Of a stretch of DNA of 64,000 bases, positions 22,567-33,600 are shown piece by piece. The notes under the pieces are model-generated. The model saw only the letters and a list, made by a program, of their open reading frames with translations, was not told the origin of the DNA and made no database searches. Source of the DNA: Vibrio agarilyticus (lineage in GTDB: Bacteria > Pseudomonadota > Gammaproteobacteria > Enterobacterales > Vibrionaceae). The stretch lies in assembly GCF_012641465.1 (NCBI RefSeq), contig NZ_JABAIK010000004.1, positions 186,001 through 250,000 of the forward strand, in the 5' to 3' direction. The first letter of the stretch is position 1, and each line of letters starts with the position of its first letter. Position numbers and translations under genes: made by a program.

Positions 22567-23505
22567 TCACTTGGCAGCAAATTCAACGCCAATGTCGATG
22601 TCTTTATTAAGTGTTTCCAGCATGCCATCCAGCGCTGCCTTTTCATATTCACTCAATTCACCGTAAGGCAATACCGCTTCGATACCCTCTTTGCCCAATT
22701 TTACTGGTTGCGCAAAGAAAGGCGCGTGCTCGCCAGCGCCTTCAACATAGGCATATTCGATCACGCTTTCATCACCTTGCAAGGCTTTAACCAACGCGAG
22801 GCCAAAACGGCACGCAGCTTGTCCCATAGACAAGGTCGCAGAGCCGCCACCCGCTTTAGCTTCAACCACTTCGGTTCCTGCGTTTTGAATTCGAGTCGTT
22901 AATGCTGCAACTTCTTCGTCGCTGAATGTCACGCCATCAACTTGTGACAATAGCGGTAAAATAGTAACGCCAGAGTGACCACCAATCACAGGCACTCGAA
23001 CTTCACCAGGATCTTTGTCTTTAAGTTCTGCGACAAAGGTTTCGGAACGGATCACATCCAGAGTCGTTATGCCAAACAACTTACGCTTGTCATACACACC
23101 CGCTTTTTTGAGAACTTCTGCCGCGATAGGTACGGTGGTATTGACTGGGTTAGTGATAATGCCAATACACGCCGTTGGGCAGACTACCGCGATTTTTTCG
23201 GCCAATGACTTAACAATGCCCGCATTGACGTTAAACAGATCCGAGCGATCCATGCCAGGTTTACGCGCGACACCGGCAGAAATGAGTACCACATCGGCCC
23301 CCTCGAGCGCTGGAGTGGGATCTTCTCCGGCATAACCTTTGATCCGCACCGGCGTTGGAATATGGCTAAGATCCGCGGCAACCCCGGGGGTCACTGGAGC
23401 AATATCGTAAAGGGCTAAATCTGAACCCGCTGGAAGGCGGTTTTTCAATAACAGGGCCAGTGCCTGACCAATGCCACCTGCGGCACCGATAACAGCAACT
23501 TTCAT
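22567..23505 (-). CDS. mdh: Malate dehydrogenase
   Basis: Mdh interconverts malate and oxaloacetate with NAD in the TCA cycle. The 312-aa protein has the NAD-binding GAAGGIGQ (8–15), the substrate-binding arginines around [10 protein letters not shown], and the catalytic pair D150 and H177 (IGGHSG). AAAAGGAG precedes the ATG. It is divergent from argR, as in many Gammaproteobacteria. Confidence 0.98.
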   Translation of the reverse strand: MKVAVIGAAGGIGQALALLLKNRLPAGSDLALYDIAPVTPGVAADLSHIPTPVRIKGYAGEDPTPALEGADVVLISAGVARKPGMDRSDLFNVNAGIVKSLAEKIAVVCPTACIGIITNPVNTTVPIAAEVLKKAGVYDKRKLFGITTLDVIRSETFVAELKDKDPGEVRVPVIGGHSGVTILPLLSQVDGVTFSDEEVAALTTRIQNAGTEVVEAKAGGGSATLSMGQAACRFGLALVKALQGDESVIEYAYVEGAGEHAPFFAQPVKLGKEGIEAVLPYGELSEYEKAALDGMLETLNKDIDIGVEFAAK

Positions 23506-23827
23506 GTCATTCTCCTTTTGAGAGTTAATCTCTTCTAATCGTGGTAGGTACCCGTTTTTAAAACGTTCTAATAAGAAAAACTATCGAACTTACATCCTGA
23601 TTACAATCAGGCAACGTCAGCTTTGCGACCTTGCGCAAGTCAAAATCTGCGTGCTACATCAAACTTATTGATTCATAGGGTGATTATGCCACAAGCGTAT
23701 CCATTCATCTCCGCACTAAATAAATGGACATCTATGCAACAATTTTTGATTAATATTTGCCCACCAAAGTGATCTTTTCGACAGAACATCATCATCATTT
23801 GGCGCATATTGCATATCTATGCGAAAC
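23506..23827. promoter_or_regulatory. Divergent control region mdh/argR
   Basis: This stretch of about 320 bp lies before the family B repeat and must hold the mdh promoter and perhaps the argR promoter. I looked for ARG boxes (TGAAT–4 nt–ATTCA) and found no convincing one. No reading frame of interest is seen. Confidence 0.4.
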
Positions 23828-23966
23828 TATACTCAAACAACTTGAAGATGCAGGTGGGCGACCAACGAGCAAAGCCTCTGAGCACTTCGTGAACATAGAT
23901 AAACGATGTGATGGGTTTTGTGAATGCAAGCCAGCACCGCTCAAACTTCAAGTCGGACAGGCATAT
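23828..23966 (+). repeat. Family B repeat upstream of argR
   Basis: This is a 139-bp copy of the second repeat family. It starts TATACTCAAACAACTTGAAG and ends with ACTTCAAGTCGGACAGGCATAT. The centre has GAACATAGATAAACGATGTG, a small imperfect hairpin. It ends only 36 bp before the argR ATG, so it either lies in the argR leader or supplies its promoter. Confidence 0.8.
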
Positions 23967-24002
23967 CATTTCCATATGATGAAATAAGAGAAATCACGCC
24001 CT

Positions 24003-24473
24003 ATGCGTAGTTCAGAAAAACAAGACAACCTGGTACGTGCCTTCAAAGCATTACTGAAAGAAGAGCGCTTTGGCTCTCAAGGTGAAATCGTTGACGCCCT
24101 CAAATCAGAAGGCTTTGACAGCATTAACCAATCCAAAGTCTCACGTATGCTGACCAAATTTGGCGCGGTACGTACGCGTAACGCCAAAATGGAGATGGTG
24201 TACTGCCTTCCGGCAGAGCTTGGCGTTCCCACCGTCAGTAGCTCATTGCGTGAATTGGTGCTTGATATCGACCATAACAATGCGCTCGTCGTAATTCATA
24301 CCGGCCCAGGCGCGGCGCAACTTATCGCTCGCTTACTCGACTCACTCGGTAAGTCTGAGGGGATCTTAGGGGTTGTGGCTGGTGACGACACGATTTTTAT
24401 AACGCCTACGCTAGCGGTTTCAAGTAAAGAGCTATTTGACTCCGTTTGTCTACTGTTCGAATACAAAGGCTAA
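24003..24473 (+). CDS. argR: Arginine repressor
   Basis: ArgR is an arginine-binding hexameric repressor of arginine synthesis genes. The N-terminal winged helix (about 1–75) holds the recognition region [21 protein letters not shown]. The C-terminal domain has [16 protein letters not shown] and the arginine-binding GDDTIFI. The length of 156 aa is normal. No strong ribosome-binding site is seen before the ATG. A family B repeat occupies its upstream region. Confidence 0.97.
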   Translation: MRSSEKQDNLVRAFKALLKEERFGSQGEIVDALKSEGFDSINQSKVSRMLTKFGAVRTRNAKMEMVYCLPAELGVPTVSSSLRELVLDIDHNNALVVIHTGPGAAQLIARLLDSLGKSEGILGVVAGDDTIFITPTLAVSSKELFDSVCLLFEYKG

Positions 24474-24504
24474 CCTCGATACCCGCCGAGTTTACTGTAG
24501 TACT

Positions 24505-24542
24505 AAAAATAATGACCACTCAAAAGGTGGTCATTATTTTTT
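24505..24542 (+). terminator. Intrinsic terminator of argR
   Basis: A perfect 15-bp stem (24505–24519 and 24527–24541) with a 7-nt loop is followed by more T residues. The A-tract on the other side could also allow termination on the minus strand for plsC. Confidence 0.88.
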
Positions 24543-24569
24543 CGAGAAAGCCGCTATTTGACGCGATAA

Positions 24570-25310
24570 TTAAACTCGAACGCCTTCCGCCTCATTACGT
24601 TGAGCTACCTCGTTGTCTAGTGCCATCAACTTTTGTTCCATGAGATCGCGACATTGAGTTGCGAGTTTGCGCACATCCTCTTTGCCATAACCATCAATGC
24701 TCACAGGAGGCAACATCTCGACGATAACATGGCCGTTATTCCAACGATTTAACTTAATATTACCGGTTGAACTGCACACAATTGGAATAATGGGGACTTG
24801 AGCGCCAATCGCGGCATGAAACGCACCGGTTTTAAACGGCAATAGGCCTCGACCTCGTGAACGCGTTCCTTCTGGAAACATCCATACCGAAACATCGCTT
24901 TGCTTAATGCTTGCCACCACTTGGTCAATCGTGCCTTTCGCTTTGGCCTTATTGGCACGATCAATCAAAATATTTCCAGATAACCAATAGAGCTGACCAA
25001 ACAAAGGCAGCCAGGCAAGACTCTTTTTCCCAACCGTAACCACCTTCGGCGTTACTGCGCCTGAGACAGTAAAAAGATCCCAGTTATTTTGGTGATTGGC
25101 GATGTAAATATGCTGACCACGATGATACGCATCCGGTGGTAAACGAAATTCAAGTTTGATACCAAAAACGCGCGCCATTTTGGCAAATTGACGTCCAAAG
25201 GTGAACACGTGTTTGGGATTGCGTGGGCTTAGCAAGCAGTAACCACAGCCAAAGACAAACATGAAGATAGCAAACAGTGCTACCGCCACCAAACGCAGCA
25301 GGGCAATCAT
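24570..25310 (-). CDS. plsC: 1-acyl-sn-glycerol-3-phosphate acyltransferase
   Basis: PlsC adds the second acyl chain to lysophosphatidic acid, giving phosphatidic acid at the inner membrane. Residues 5–27 form a membrane anchor. The catalytic NHx4D motif is N72-H73-QNNW-D78, and the substrate-binding F145-PEGTR-S motif is present. The length is 246 aa. It stands alone, with a gap of about 200 bp to murA in which nothing further was recognised. Confidence 0.95.
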   Translation of the reverse strand: MIALLRLVAVALFAIFMFVFGCGYCLLSPRNPKHVFTFGRQFAKMARVFGIKLEFRLPPDAYHRGQHIYIANHQNNWDLFTVSGAVTPKVVTVGKKSLAWLPLFGQLYWLSGNILIDRANKAKAKGTIDQVVASIKQSDVSVWMFPEGTRSRGRGLLPFKTGAFHAAIGAQVPIIPIVCSSTGNIKLNRWNNGHVIVEMLPPVSIDGYGKEDVRKLATQCRDLMEQKLMALDNEVAQRNEAEGVRV

Positions 25311-25512
25311 TTAGACTCCAAGTGGCACTTAGGCCAAAGGTAGTAAAGTAACAAAAAACGAGCGTAATATGCCCTAACGCAACGCCAAGTGATTGGGGGA
25401 TCTCTTTTTATTGCAAAGCAAAACGATGCAATAAAAAGAATCAAACTTGCCACCATAACACCGACGTTCAAACGAACAGGCATATCTTGAACAATGCTCT
25501 TAATTAAAGCGA

Positions 25513-26781
<1,269 letters not shown>

Positions 26782-26787
26782 TCAACC

Positions 26788-27042
26788 TTACAACGACATC
26801 AGTTTCTTATCACGTGCCCATTCCGCTGGCGTCAGCGCTTTGATTGACAGCGCATGAATATCATTACGTTGAATGTATTCCATAAGAGGGCCGTAAATCA
26901 GTTGTTGTTTTTTAACGCGGCTCATGCCATCGAAACAGGCATCAACAGCCACGACTTCGTAATGGCTACCTTCACCTTTCACATGAACTTCTTCTAAGTT
27001 CAACGCTTGCTCAAGGAGTTGTTGTACTTTGGCACTATCCAC
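26788..27042 (-). CDS. ibaG: BolA-family protein IbaG
   Basis: IbaG (YrbA) is a BolA-fold protein that binds monothiol glutaredoxin and [2Fe-2S] clusters and is linked to acid and envelope stress. Reading from a GTG at 27042 gives 84 aa, the usual length. AGAGG lies 8 nt before it, inside the last codons of mlaB. A longer frame starting at 27093 overlaps mlaB and adds non-conserved residues. The core segment [20 protein letters not shown] is diagnostic. Confidence 0.93.
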   Translation of the reverse strand: MDSAKVQQLLEQALNLEEVHVKGEGSHYEVVAVDACFDGMSRVKKQQLIYGPLMEYIQRNDIHALSIKALTPAEWARDKKLMSL

Positions 27043-27046
27043 AATC

Positions 27047-27364
27047 TTACCTCTGATAATTCTGTATGTGGTCGGCGACCAACGACTCGACATTACTCAG
27101 CTGGAATAACGTACCCAGTTGCGTCGGTACAAAACGCAGCATTATATGACAGTTTTGTCTTTTTGCATGCTCAATTAAGTGGATCAAAAACGCCATTCCC
27201 GCAGAATCGACCCTTTCAATTCCACCAAGATCACAATTTGCATCATTGGTTCGGCACACCCAAGCCTGCAATTTTGGCCACAAAGTGGCGACACTGTGGC
27301 GGTCGAGCGCGCCAGCAAGGGAAAGGTCGCCATTGCCATCGACGTGCCACTGCGTTTGACTCAT
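27047..27364 (-). CDS. mlaB: Phospholipid-transport STAS protein MlaB
   Basis: MlaB is the cytoplasmic STAS-domain subunit that stabilises the MlaFEDB ABC complex on the inner membrane. The 105-aa protein has the typical STAS core [20 protein letters not shown] with its conserved Asp-Ser. Its start overlaps the mlaC stop (ATGA), and its 3' end holds the ribosome site for ibaG. Confidence 0.95.
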   Translation of the reverse strand: MSQTQWHVDGNGDLSLAGALDRHSVATLWPKLQAWVCRTNDANCDLGGIERVDSAGMAFLIHLIEHAKRQNCHIMLRFVPTQLGTLFQLSNVESLVADHIQNYQR

Positions 27365-28014
27365 TAGTCTTTACTCTCAAATTTGATCGGCTGCGCCGCT
27401 TGTTGTTCAAGCGTCTTCGCAACAGCTAAAATTCCTTTTTGACGAATCTCACCATTCCACTCTGACTGCTTACTAGAAAGCAAACTGATGCCCTCCGCCA
27501 CCATATCAAAAGCCAGCCAATCGCCATTCTTTTCTTTACGCAGCTTAAATTCTAAAGAAATATTGGGGCGTGGCGCATCGATGATGGTCACTTTGACACT
27601 GGTGATCCGTTTGTTTGGGTCTAATTTTGCCATTGGGGCAAACTCGACTTGCTGATCAGTGTATTGGGTCAGCACTTGGGCGTAAGCGCTAATAAGATAA
27701 TCACGGAAGGCGTTAATAAAGGTGCCCACTTCGGAGCGATCCGCCCCTTTTAAATTAGTGCCCAGCACTTTCAGAGCCGCGTATTTGTAATTGACATACG
27801 GCATGAGCTCTTGCTCAACAATCGTTTTCAGCAAATTGGGATTTTGCCGAATTTGGGCTTGATCGGCTTTAAGACGCGCAAACGTCTGCTGCGCAACTTG
27901 TTTCATCATCACTTCAGGGTTGGTTTTATCCACCGTTGCGGCAAAACTGGTACTGGCCAAAAACAAACTGCTGACACACAGCATACGAAACAGAGAAACG
28001 AGACGCTTTAACAT
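27364..28014 (-). CDS. mlaC: Periplasmic phospholipid-binding protein MlaC
   Basis: MlaC shuttles phospholipids across the periplasm between the outer-membrane MlaA complex and MlaFEDB. A signal peptide (1–25, ending STSFAA) precedes the MlaC/Ttg2D fold. Conserved stretches are LMPYVNYKYAALKVLG and FINAFRDYLISAYAQVLTQY. The length is 216 aa. It lies 3 bp downstream of mlaD. Confidence 0.96.
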   Translation of the reverse strand: MLKRLVSLFRMLCVSSLFLASTSFAATVDKTNPEVMMKQVAQQTFARLKADQAQIRQNPNLLKTIVEQELMPYVNYKYAALKVLGTNLKGADRSEVGTFINAFRDYLISAYAQVLTQYTDQQVEFAPMAKLDPNKRITSVKVTIIDAPRPNISLEFKLRKEKNGDWLAFDMVAEGISLLSSKQSEWNGEIRQKGILAVAKTLEQQAAQPIKFESKD

Positions 28015-28017
28015 AAC

Positions 28018-28506
28018 TTACTCCTCATTTGATGATTCAGAGTTGCCTACGCTGTAGAGCACCTGACCTATCAAATCTTCTAGAACTAAAGCGGACTTTG
28101 TATCTTCAATGCGATCACCATTGACCAACATCTGTTCATCATCAAAGACAAACCCCGGCACCAGTCCAATGTATTGCTCACCGATCAGGCCAGAGGTCAA
28201 AATCTCCAGACTTGATGTTTCCGGAAACTGATCGTACTGACTGCTGATGGCCATTGTTACCGTCGGCAACAGACTCTGCTTATCAAGCTCAATCGCCGTC
28301 ACACGTCCAACGACCACACCACCCACCTTTACTGGCGAACGCACTTTTAGGCTACCGATGTTGTCAAATTCCGCGTGTAAAGTGTAAGTATCGCTGGAAC
28401 CAAAACTCTTTACGTCAGCGACTTGAAAAATCATCACTAAAATGGCGCAAATTCCGGCGAGGACAAACGTACCAACCCACAGCTCGATTTTACGTGTTTG
28501 TTGCAT
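28018..28506 (-). CDS. mlaD: MCE-domain subunit MlaD
   Basis: MlaD is an inner-membrane-anchored MCE protein whose hexameric ring forms the periplasmic channel of the Mla transporter. The transmembrane segment spans about 8–28, and the MCE domain about 38–118 with VRSPVKVGGVVVGRV and TSGLIGEQYIGLVPG. The ATG at 28506 is one base after the mlaE stop; the GGA of the last mlaE codons serves as ribosome site. The length is 162 aa. Confidence 0.96.
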   Translation of the reverse strand: MQQTRKIELWVGTFVLAGICAILVMIFQVADVKSFGSSDTYTLHAEFDNIGSLKVRSPVKVGGVVVGRVTAIELDKQSLLPTVTMAISSQYDQFPETSSLEILTSGLIGEQYIGLVPGFVFDDEQMLVNGDRIEDTKSALVLEDLIGQVLYSVGNSESSNEE

Positions 28507-28507
28507 C

Positions 28508-29311
28508 TTAATTTCCAAACATAAGCGCGGTCAGGACAAAGTCTAATCCTAAAACCGCCAAAGAAGAATGTACGACTGTGCGAGTCGTCGCACGACTGAT
28601 ACCCTCAGAAGTCGGAACCGCGTCATAACCGTTAAATAACGCTATCCAAGTCACCGTGATCGCAAAAACGATACACTTAATCGCGCTATTGCCGATATCA
28701 CGACCCAGCTCAACCGACGACTGCATGGCTGCCCAAAAACTGCCGTGGTCGATCCCCTTCCAATCAACCCCCACTAACTGGCCGCCCCAAATGCCGACGG
28801 CCATAAAAATCATGGCTAACAGTGGCATTGAGATAAGCCCCGCCCATAGGCGCGGTGCGATCACACGCTTTAATGGGTCAACGGCCATCATTTCAAGACT
28901 TGATAACTGCTCAGTGGCTTTCATTAAACCGATTTCAGCAGTTAAAGCCGAGCCCGCTCGCCCAGCAAACAAAAGCGCGGTGACCACAGGCCCCAACTCT
29001 CGAAGCAACGATAACGCGACCATTTGGCCTAGGCTCCCTTCGGCGCCATAATCAACCAAAATCACATACCCTTGCAAACTCAGCACCATACCAATGAACA
29101 GGCCCGATACCACAATAATTGCGAGCGACTGGACGCCGACGTTATATAACTGCTGGATCAATAGAGGGACACTTTTTTTCGGACGTGGCAAACACGCCAA
29201 CGCGCCCAACAGCATTAAGCTGGCGCGCCCGACTGAGCGGCATTTTGCTAACGTACGATGGCCAAAAAAGACCAATCCGTTCGTCACTCGATTCTTCACG
29301 CTATTTTTCAC
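28508..29311 (-). CDS. mlaE: Phospholipid ABC transporter permease MlaE
   Basis: MlaE is the membrane permease of the Mla complex, keeping outer-membrane lipid asymmetry. The 267-aa protein is closely similar along its length to E. coli MlaE, including [20 protein letters not shown] and [20 protein letters not shown]. About five membrane segments are present. It overlaps the end of mlaF by 11 bp. Confidence 0.97.
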   Translation of the reverse strand: MKNSVKNRVTNGLVFFGHRTLAKCRSVGRASLMLLGALACLPRPKKSVPLLIQQLYNVGVQSLAIIVVSGLFIGMVLSLQGYVILVDYGAEGSLGQMVALSLLRELGPVVTALLFAGRAGSALTAEIGLMKATEQLSSLEMMAVDPLKRVIAPRLWAGLISMPLLAMIFMAVGIWGGQLVGVDWKGIDHGSFWAAMQSSVELGRDIGNSAIKCIVFAITVTWIALFNGYDAVPTSEGISRATTRTVVHSSLAVLGLDFVLTALMFGN

Positions 29312-30104
29312 AAAACAGATCCTTGTCTATCGGCTCAGCAGGAAAACGAAACGGCACAGGACCATCGGCATTTCCTTGTAGAAATTGCACGACTCGAGGT
29401 TCTTGACTCAAACGCAGTTCTTCCGGCGTGCCTTGAGCAATGATTTTGCCATCCGCCAGAATGTAAGCCCAATCGGCAATACTCATCACCTCAGGAACAT
29501 CATGCGATACCACAATCGACGTAATCCCAAGAGCTCGGTTCAAATTGCCAATAAGCTCCACCAGCACACCCATAGTAATGGGGTCTTGTCCGACAAAAGG
29601 TTCATCGTACATGATGAGTTCAGGATCCAGTGCAATTGCTCGAGCCAAAGCGGCACGCCTTGCCATACCGCCAGACAGTTCACTCGGCATCAGGTTGGCT
29701 GCGCCTCGTAAGCCGACCGCTTCCAACTTTAATAACACCAGAGTATGAATTAAGGATTCGGGGAGTTCAGTATGCTCACGCAGTGGAAAGGCGACATTGT
29801 CAAAGACAGATAAATCAGTGAATAACGCCCCAGATTGAAACAGCATGCTCATTTTTTGGCGAGCGTCATAAAGCTTACGCCGAGACAATTGAGGAATGTT
29901 GTCGCCATCAAACCAAATGTCCCCATGCTCTGGCAGTAACTGGCCACCAATAAGTCGCAGTAGTGTGGTTTTACCAATGCCAGACGGCCCCATAATGGCG
30001 GTAATTTTACCTTTGGGTACGCGCAGATTGATATCATCAAATATCACGCGATTACCGCGAGAAAATGTGAGATGGTTTATCGTAACCAGATCATGATTGG
30101 GCAT
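29301..30104 (-). CDS. mlaF: Phospholipid ABC transporter ATPase MlaF
   Basis: MlaF powers phospholipid movement by the Mla system. Walker A is GPSGIGKTT (39–47), the signature is LSGGMARR and Walker B ends [13 protein letters not shown]. At 267 aa it has the family length with a C-terminal extension that reaches MlaB. First gene of mlaFEDCB–ibaG–murA; GAG lies 5 nt before the ATG. Confidence 0.97.
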   Translation of the reverse strand: MPNHDLVTINHLTFSRGNRVIFDDINLRVPKGKITAIMGPSGIGKTTLLRLIGGQLLPEHGDIWFDGDNIPQLSRRKLYDARQKMSMLFQSGALFTDLSVFDNVAFPLREHTELPESLIHTLVLLKLEAVGLRGAANLMPSELSGGMARRAALARAIALDPELIMYDEPFVGQDPITMGVLVELIGNLNRALGITSIVVSHDVPEVMSIADWAYILADGKIIAQGTPEELRLSQEPRVVQFLQGNADGPVPFRFPAEPIDKDLFCEK

Positions 30105-30512
30105 AGTGTCTCTATCAACTCGGTCGCCATTGTCTTAAGGTTTCGGCGATATTGTACGCAATCATAAGCAGTTCAATCTCAAATTAAAAGCACTGTTCAA
30201 TTAAAATGTTTCCTACCGTGTCATTGAATAATCAATAAAAAAGTATTAAATCAATCCAGTTCATCGGGACACTATCCTTGCTTACGGCCCCACACTCGCG
30301 CTCGATAGACTCTCATTTCATCAAAGAGTTCCCTTACCGACTCTTTTCTGCGGTTATCGAACGCAGTGGCTCAAATTGACGCAGTGTGTTGACTAAGTTG
30401 CAATTTGTTAAGGTGCCGTCTTCCCTTTTTGAGATCAACACGTCACAATTGGCAGTTAACTGGCGTTCTCGCCGCTATCTTCTCACGCTCATTGACATTT
30501 TCAGGAACGCTC
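30105..30512. other. Divergent intergenic region mlaF/yrbG
   Basis: About 400 bp between divergent operons. It should hold both promoters, but no convincing boxes, repeats or small genes were identified by eye. An open frame extending yrbG upstream (from 30405) has no ribosome site and an unlikely N-terminus. Confidence 0.45.
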
Positions 30513-31478
30513 ATGCTCGTCGCCACTTCGCTGCTCATTGTTGGTCTTATATTGTTGGTCTGGAGTGCAGATAAATTGGTCTTTGGATCGGCCGCTCTTG
30601 CGCGCAATATGGGAATTTCCCCCTTAGTTATAGGTATGACCATTTTGGCTATGGGCTCTTCGGCTCCCGAAATGATGGTTTCAGCCACCGCGGCATTGGA
30701 TGGCAATACTGACACCGCCGTTGGGAATGTCATTGGTTCTAATATCGCCAACATTGCCTTTATTCTCGGCGTAACGGCACTCGTAAAACCTCTTGCGATT
30801 AGCTCTGCCGTGGTGCGTCGAGAATTGCCGCTGATGCTTGCCGTAACGGTATTATCTGGTTTGCTGCTGTGGAACAACTTCCTCGGTTTCTATGAAGGCG
30901 TGTTGCTACTACTATTTTTTGCTGCATTTTTGATCATCATGCTCAAAGTGAGCCGCAGTGAACAACCAAACGGCGATCCATTACTGGAAGAGCATGAGGC
31001 CGAAATCCCTCAAGGTGTTAGCAATGGCAAAGCGGCATTTTGGGTCGTTGTGGGTTTGATTTTTTTACCTATCGCGGCAAGCCTGCTGGTTGATAATGCG
31101 GTGATCATTGCGCGAGCGCTCGGTATGAGCGATCTGGTTATCGGCCTAACCATCATTGCTGTTGGAACCAGCTTACCAGAATTAGCCGCATCACTGGCTG
31201 GCGTACTTAAAGGTGAAGATGATATGGCGGTAGGCAACGTTATTGGCTCTAACGTCTTCAATATTTTGGCCGTTATGGGATTGCCTGCGATCATCAACCC
31301 GTCGGCGTTAAGCCCACTGGTAATGGAGCGTGACTTTTGGGTCATGTTAGCAGTATCTCTGCTGCTCGCGTTTATGGCGCTGGGCAAGTCACGTCGCATC
31401 TCTCGCCTTGAAGGGGGGATTTTGGTGCTCTGTTTTATTGGCTATATCGCATATCTATTGATGAATATGGCAGCATAA
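30513..31478 (+). CDS. yrbG: Calcium/sodium:proton antiporter YrbG
   Basis: YrbG is a CaCA-family cation exchanger of the inner membrane. Two alpha-repeats are clear: GSSAPEMMVSATAAL with AVGNVIGSNIANIAFILG in the first half, and GTSLPELAASLAGVL with AVGNVIGSNVFNILAVMG in the second. About ten membrane segments, 321 aa. The ATG at 30513 follows CAGGAACGCTC. It heads the yrbG–kdsD–kdsC–lptC–lptA–lptB cluster. The transported ion is not certain. Confidence 0.93.
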   Translation: MLVATSLLIVGLILLVWSADKLVFGSAALARNMGISPLVIGMTILAMGSSAPEMMVSATAALDGNTDTAVGNVIGSNIANIAFILGVTALVKPLAISSAVVRRELPLMLAVTVLSGLLLWNNFLGFYEGVLLLLFFAAFLIIMLKVSRSEQPNGDPLLEEHEAEIPQGVSNGKAAFWVVVGLIFLPIAASLLVDNAVIIARALGMSDLVIGLTIIAVGTSLPELAASLAGVLKGEDDMAVGNVIGSNVFNILAVMGLPAIINPSALSPLVMERDFWVMLAVSLLLAFMALGKSRRISRLEGGILVLCFIGYIAYLLMNMAA

Positions 31479-31508
31479 CGCGCCACCGTATTCGCAGGAG
31501 TATTATTG

Positions 31509-32483
31509 ATGTTCGACTCTTCTTTTGATTATTGTGCGGCTGGTAAAGCCGTGCTGCAGACCGAAATTGAAGGCTTGCAGCAACTCAGCCAATATATCGA
31601 TGCGCAGTTTGCCGCCGCTTGTGAGCTCATTTTGCATAATAAAGGTAAAGTCGCGGTAATGGGGGTTGGAAAATCCGGCCATATTGGTAATAAGATCGCC
31701 GCAACTCTTGCCAGTACAGGCACATCAGCTTTTTTTGTCCACCCAGGTGAAGCCGCTCATGGCGATTTGGGCATGGTCGAACCCAATGACGTCGTCATCG
31801 CAATTTCAAACTCTGGCGAAGCCAGTGAGATTTTGGCGCTTTTTCCTGTATTAAAAAGACAGAAAATTCGCATCATTAGTATGACGGGAAAACCGACATC
31901 ATCCATGGCAACTTTGGCTGACATTCATTTGCAAGTCAGCGTGCCAAAAGAAGCCTGTCCGCTCGGTTTGGCGCCCACCAGCAGCACCACAGCTGCGCTT
32001 GTCATGGGGGATGCGCTTGCAGTCGCCTTGATGCAATCTCGCGGATTTACCGCCGAAGATTTTGCGCTCTCCCATCCGGGCGGCGCCCTAGGCCGTAAAT
32101 TGCTGCTTAAGCTGAGCGATATCATGCACACCGGGGTCAAACTGCCTAAAGTCGCACCAAGCGCATTGATCAAAGATGCGCTTTTTGAAATTACGCAAAA
32201 AGGGCTTGGTATGACCGCTATCGTCGATGACAACGAGCAATTACTTGGCATTTTTACCGATGGCGATTTACGCCGCCTGCTTGATGGGCGCATTGATATT
32301 CATCACACCACGATTGGCGACGTCATGACGCCAAATCCAACAGTTGCCCACCCTGATATGCTTGCGGTTGAAGGCCTAAACCTGATGGAAGAGAAAAAAA
32401 TTAATGGCTTGATGCTCTGCGTTGACGGGCGCCTTATCGGCGCGCTCAACATGCACGATTTATTGCGCGCGGGGGTAATGTAA
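31509..32483 (+). CDS. kdsD: D-arabinose-5-phosphate isomerase KdsD
   Basis: KdsD converts ribulose 5-phosphate to arabinose 5-phosphate, the first step to the LPS sugar Kdo. A SIS sugar-isomerase domain (about 35–190) includes GVGKSGHIGNKIAATLASTG, and two CBS domains follow (about 205–320). The ATG at 31509 (324 aa) follows GCAGGAG; the preceding in-frame TTG is less likely. The stop overlaps kdsC (TAATG). Confidence 0.96.
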   Translation: MFDSSFDYCAAGKAVLQTEIEGLQQLSQYIDAQFAAACELILHNKGKVAVMGVGKSGHIGNKIAATLASTGTSAFFVHPGEAAHGDLGMVEPNDVVIAISNSGEASEILALFPVLKRQKIRIISMTGKPTSSMATLADIHLQVSVPKEACPLGLAPTSSTTAALVMGDALAVALMQSRGFTAEDFALSHPGGALGRKLLLKLSDIMHTGVKLPKVAPSALIKDALFEITQKGLGMTAIVDDNEQLLGIFTDGDLRRLLDGRIDIHHTTIGDVMTPNPTVAHPDMLAVEGLNLMEEKKINGLMLCVDGRLIGALNMHDLLRAGVM

Positions 32484-33040
32484 TGACAATCTTAGTCGAT
32501 ACACTGTATGGCCCTGTCGAATCTGATATCGTGGCGATCGCCAAAGAGATCCAACTGCTCATCTGTGATGTTGACGGCGTCTTTTCCGATGGGCTCATTT
32601 ATATGGGCAATCAAGGGGAAGAGCTAAAAACCTTTCATACGCGAGATGGCTATGGCGTCAAAGCACTGATGAAAGCCGGTGTTGAGTTGGCTATCATTAC
32701 TGGACGTCAATCAAATATTGTTGAGAATCGTATGAAGGCACTTGGTATTTCTCTGATTTATCAGGGCCAAGACAATAAAATGGTCGCTTATCAAGATATT
32801 TGCCAGCGCCTTAATATTGCCCCCCAGCACGTTGGTTATATTGGTGATGATTTGATTGATTGGCCGGTTATGGCACAAGTTGGCCTAAAGGTGTGTGTGG
32901 CCGATGGGCATCCGTTGCTACGGCAAAAAGCCAATTATGTTACGCAGATCAAAGGCGGTCACGGCGCCGTTCGCGAAGTGTGCGATCTCATTTTACAAGC
33001 GCGAGGTGAGCTTGAAGCCCATCAAGGGCTTAGCATATGA
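32483..33040 (+). CDS. kdsC: 3-deoxy-manno-octulosonate-8-phosphatase KdsC
   Basis: KdsC removes phosphate from Kdo 8-phosphate. It is a capless HAD phosphatase of 185 aa with the nucleophile D29 and D31 in LLICDVDGVFSDG, and the metal-binding GYIGDDLIDWPVM. Translationally coupled to kdsD (one-base overlap) and to lptC (ATGA). Confidence 0.96.
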   Translation: MTILVDTLYGPVESDIVAIAKEIQLLICDVDGVFSDGLIYMGNQGEELKTFHTRDGYGVKALMKAGVELAIITGRQSNIVENRMKALGISLIYQGQDNKMVAYQDICQRLNIAPQHVGYIGDDLIDWPVMAQVGLKVCVADGHPLLRQKANYVTQIKGGHGAVREVCDLILQARGELEAHQGLSI

Positions 33041-33600
33041 GCGGCGAGCGTCTGACAACGCTTGCACTGCTGTTATTGGTTTTAGGGCTTGCGTATTACC
33101 TTTACCTCGATGAGCCAGATGCACCGCTCTCAGCATCGCCCAGCCAAGAGCTGCCGATTTTTTCTGGTGAGCAATTACGCAACACGAGCTATGACTCAAT
33201 GGGTGTTCGAAATTATCAAATTACCGCGCAAAATTTGGCCCATTATGCCAGCAGCGGCGATACTGAATTTCAGCAACCAACGCTGTCTATATTTCATGAT
33301 GGCGCCACAGAGGAGTGGCGTGTGTCGGCAAAACGCGCCGTTCTCGATGACGCGCAGCAATTAACCCTGTACGATAATGTGCAAATGCAAAATCTGCTGC
33401 CAGATGCAGGGTTTACCACTATGGTAACCGAGGTATTGGTTATTGATCTTACGACTCGAGATTTTCATGCAGACCAACCAGTGATGCTGATTGGTCCATT
33501 ATTTGAAACCCGCGCGCAAGCGATGAAGGGCAACCTCAGAGCAAATCACGCGACTCTCTATGATAATGTACAAGGTAGATATGAAGTCGATACACCTTAG
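33037..33600 (+). CDS. lptC: LPS export protein LptC
   Basis: LptC is the bitopic inner-membrane protein that passes LPS from LptBFG to the LptA bridge. A single N-terminal membrane segment (about 5–22) precedes a periplasmic beta-jellyroll. The 187-aa length fits. It overlaps kdsC by 4 bp and lptA by 20 bp, so the cluster is tightly coupled. Confidence 0.94.
   Translation: MSGERLTTLALLLLVLGLAYYLYLDEPDAPLSASPSQELPIFSGEQLRNTSYDSMGVRNYQITAQNLAHYASSGDTEFQQPTLSIFHDGATEEWRVSAKRAVLDDAQQLTLYDNVQMQNLLPDAGFTTMVTEVLVIDLTTRDFHADQPVMLIGPLFETRAQAMKGNLRANHATLYDNVQGRYEVDTP

Noticed and set aside
23757-23987. 76-codon plus-strand frame upstream of argR
   Set aside because: Most of it is a translation of the family B repeat; the protein has no family character and no ribosome site.
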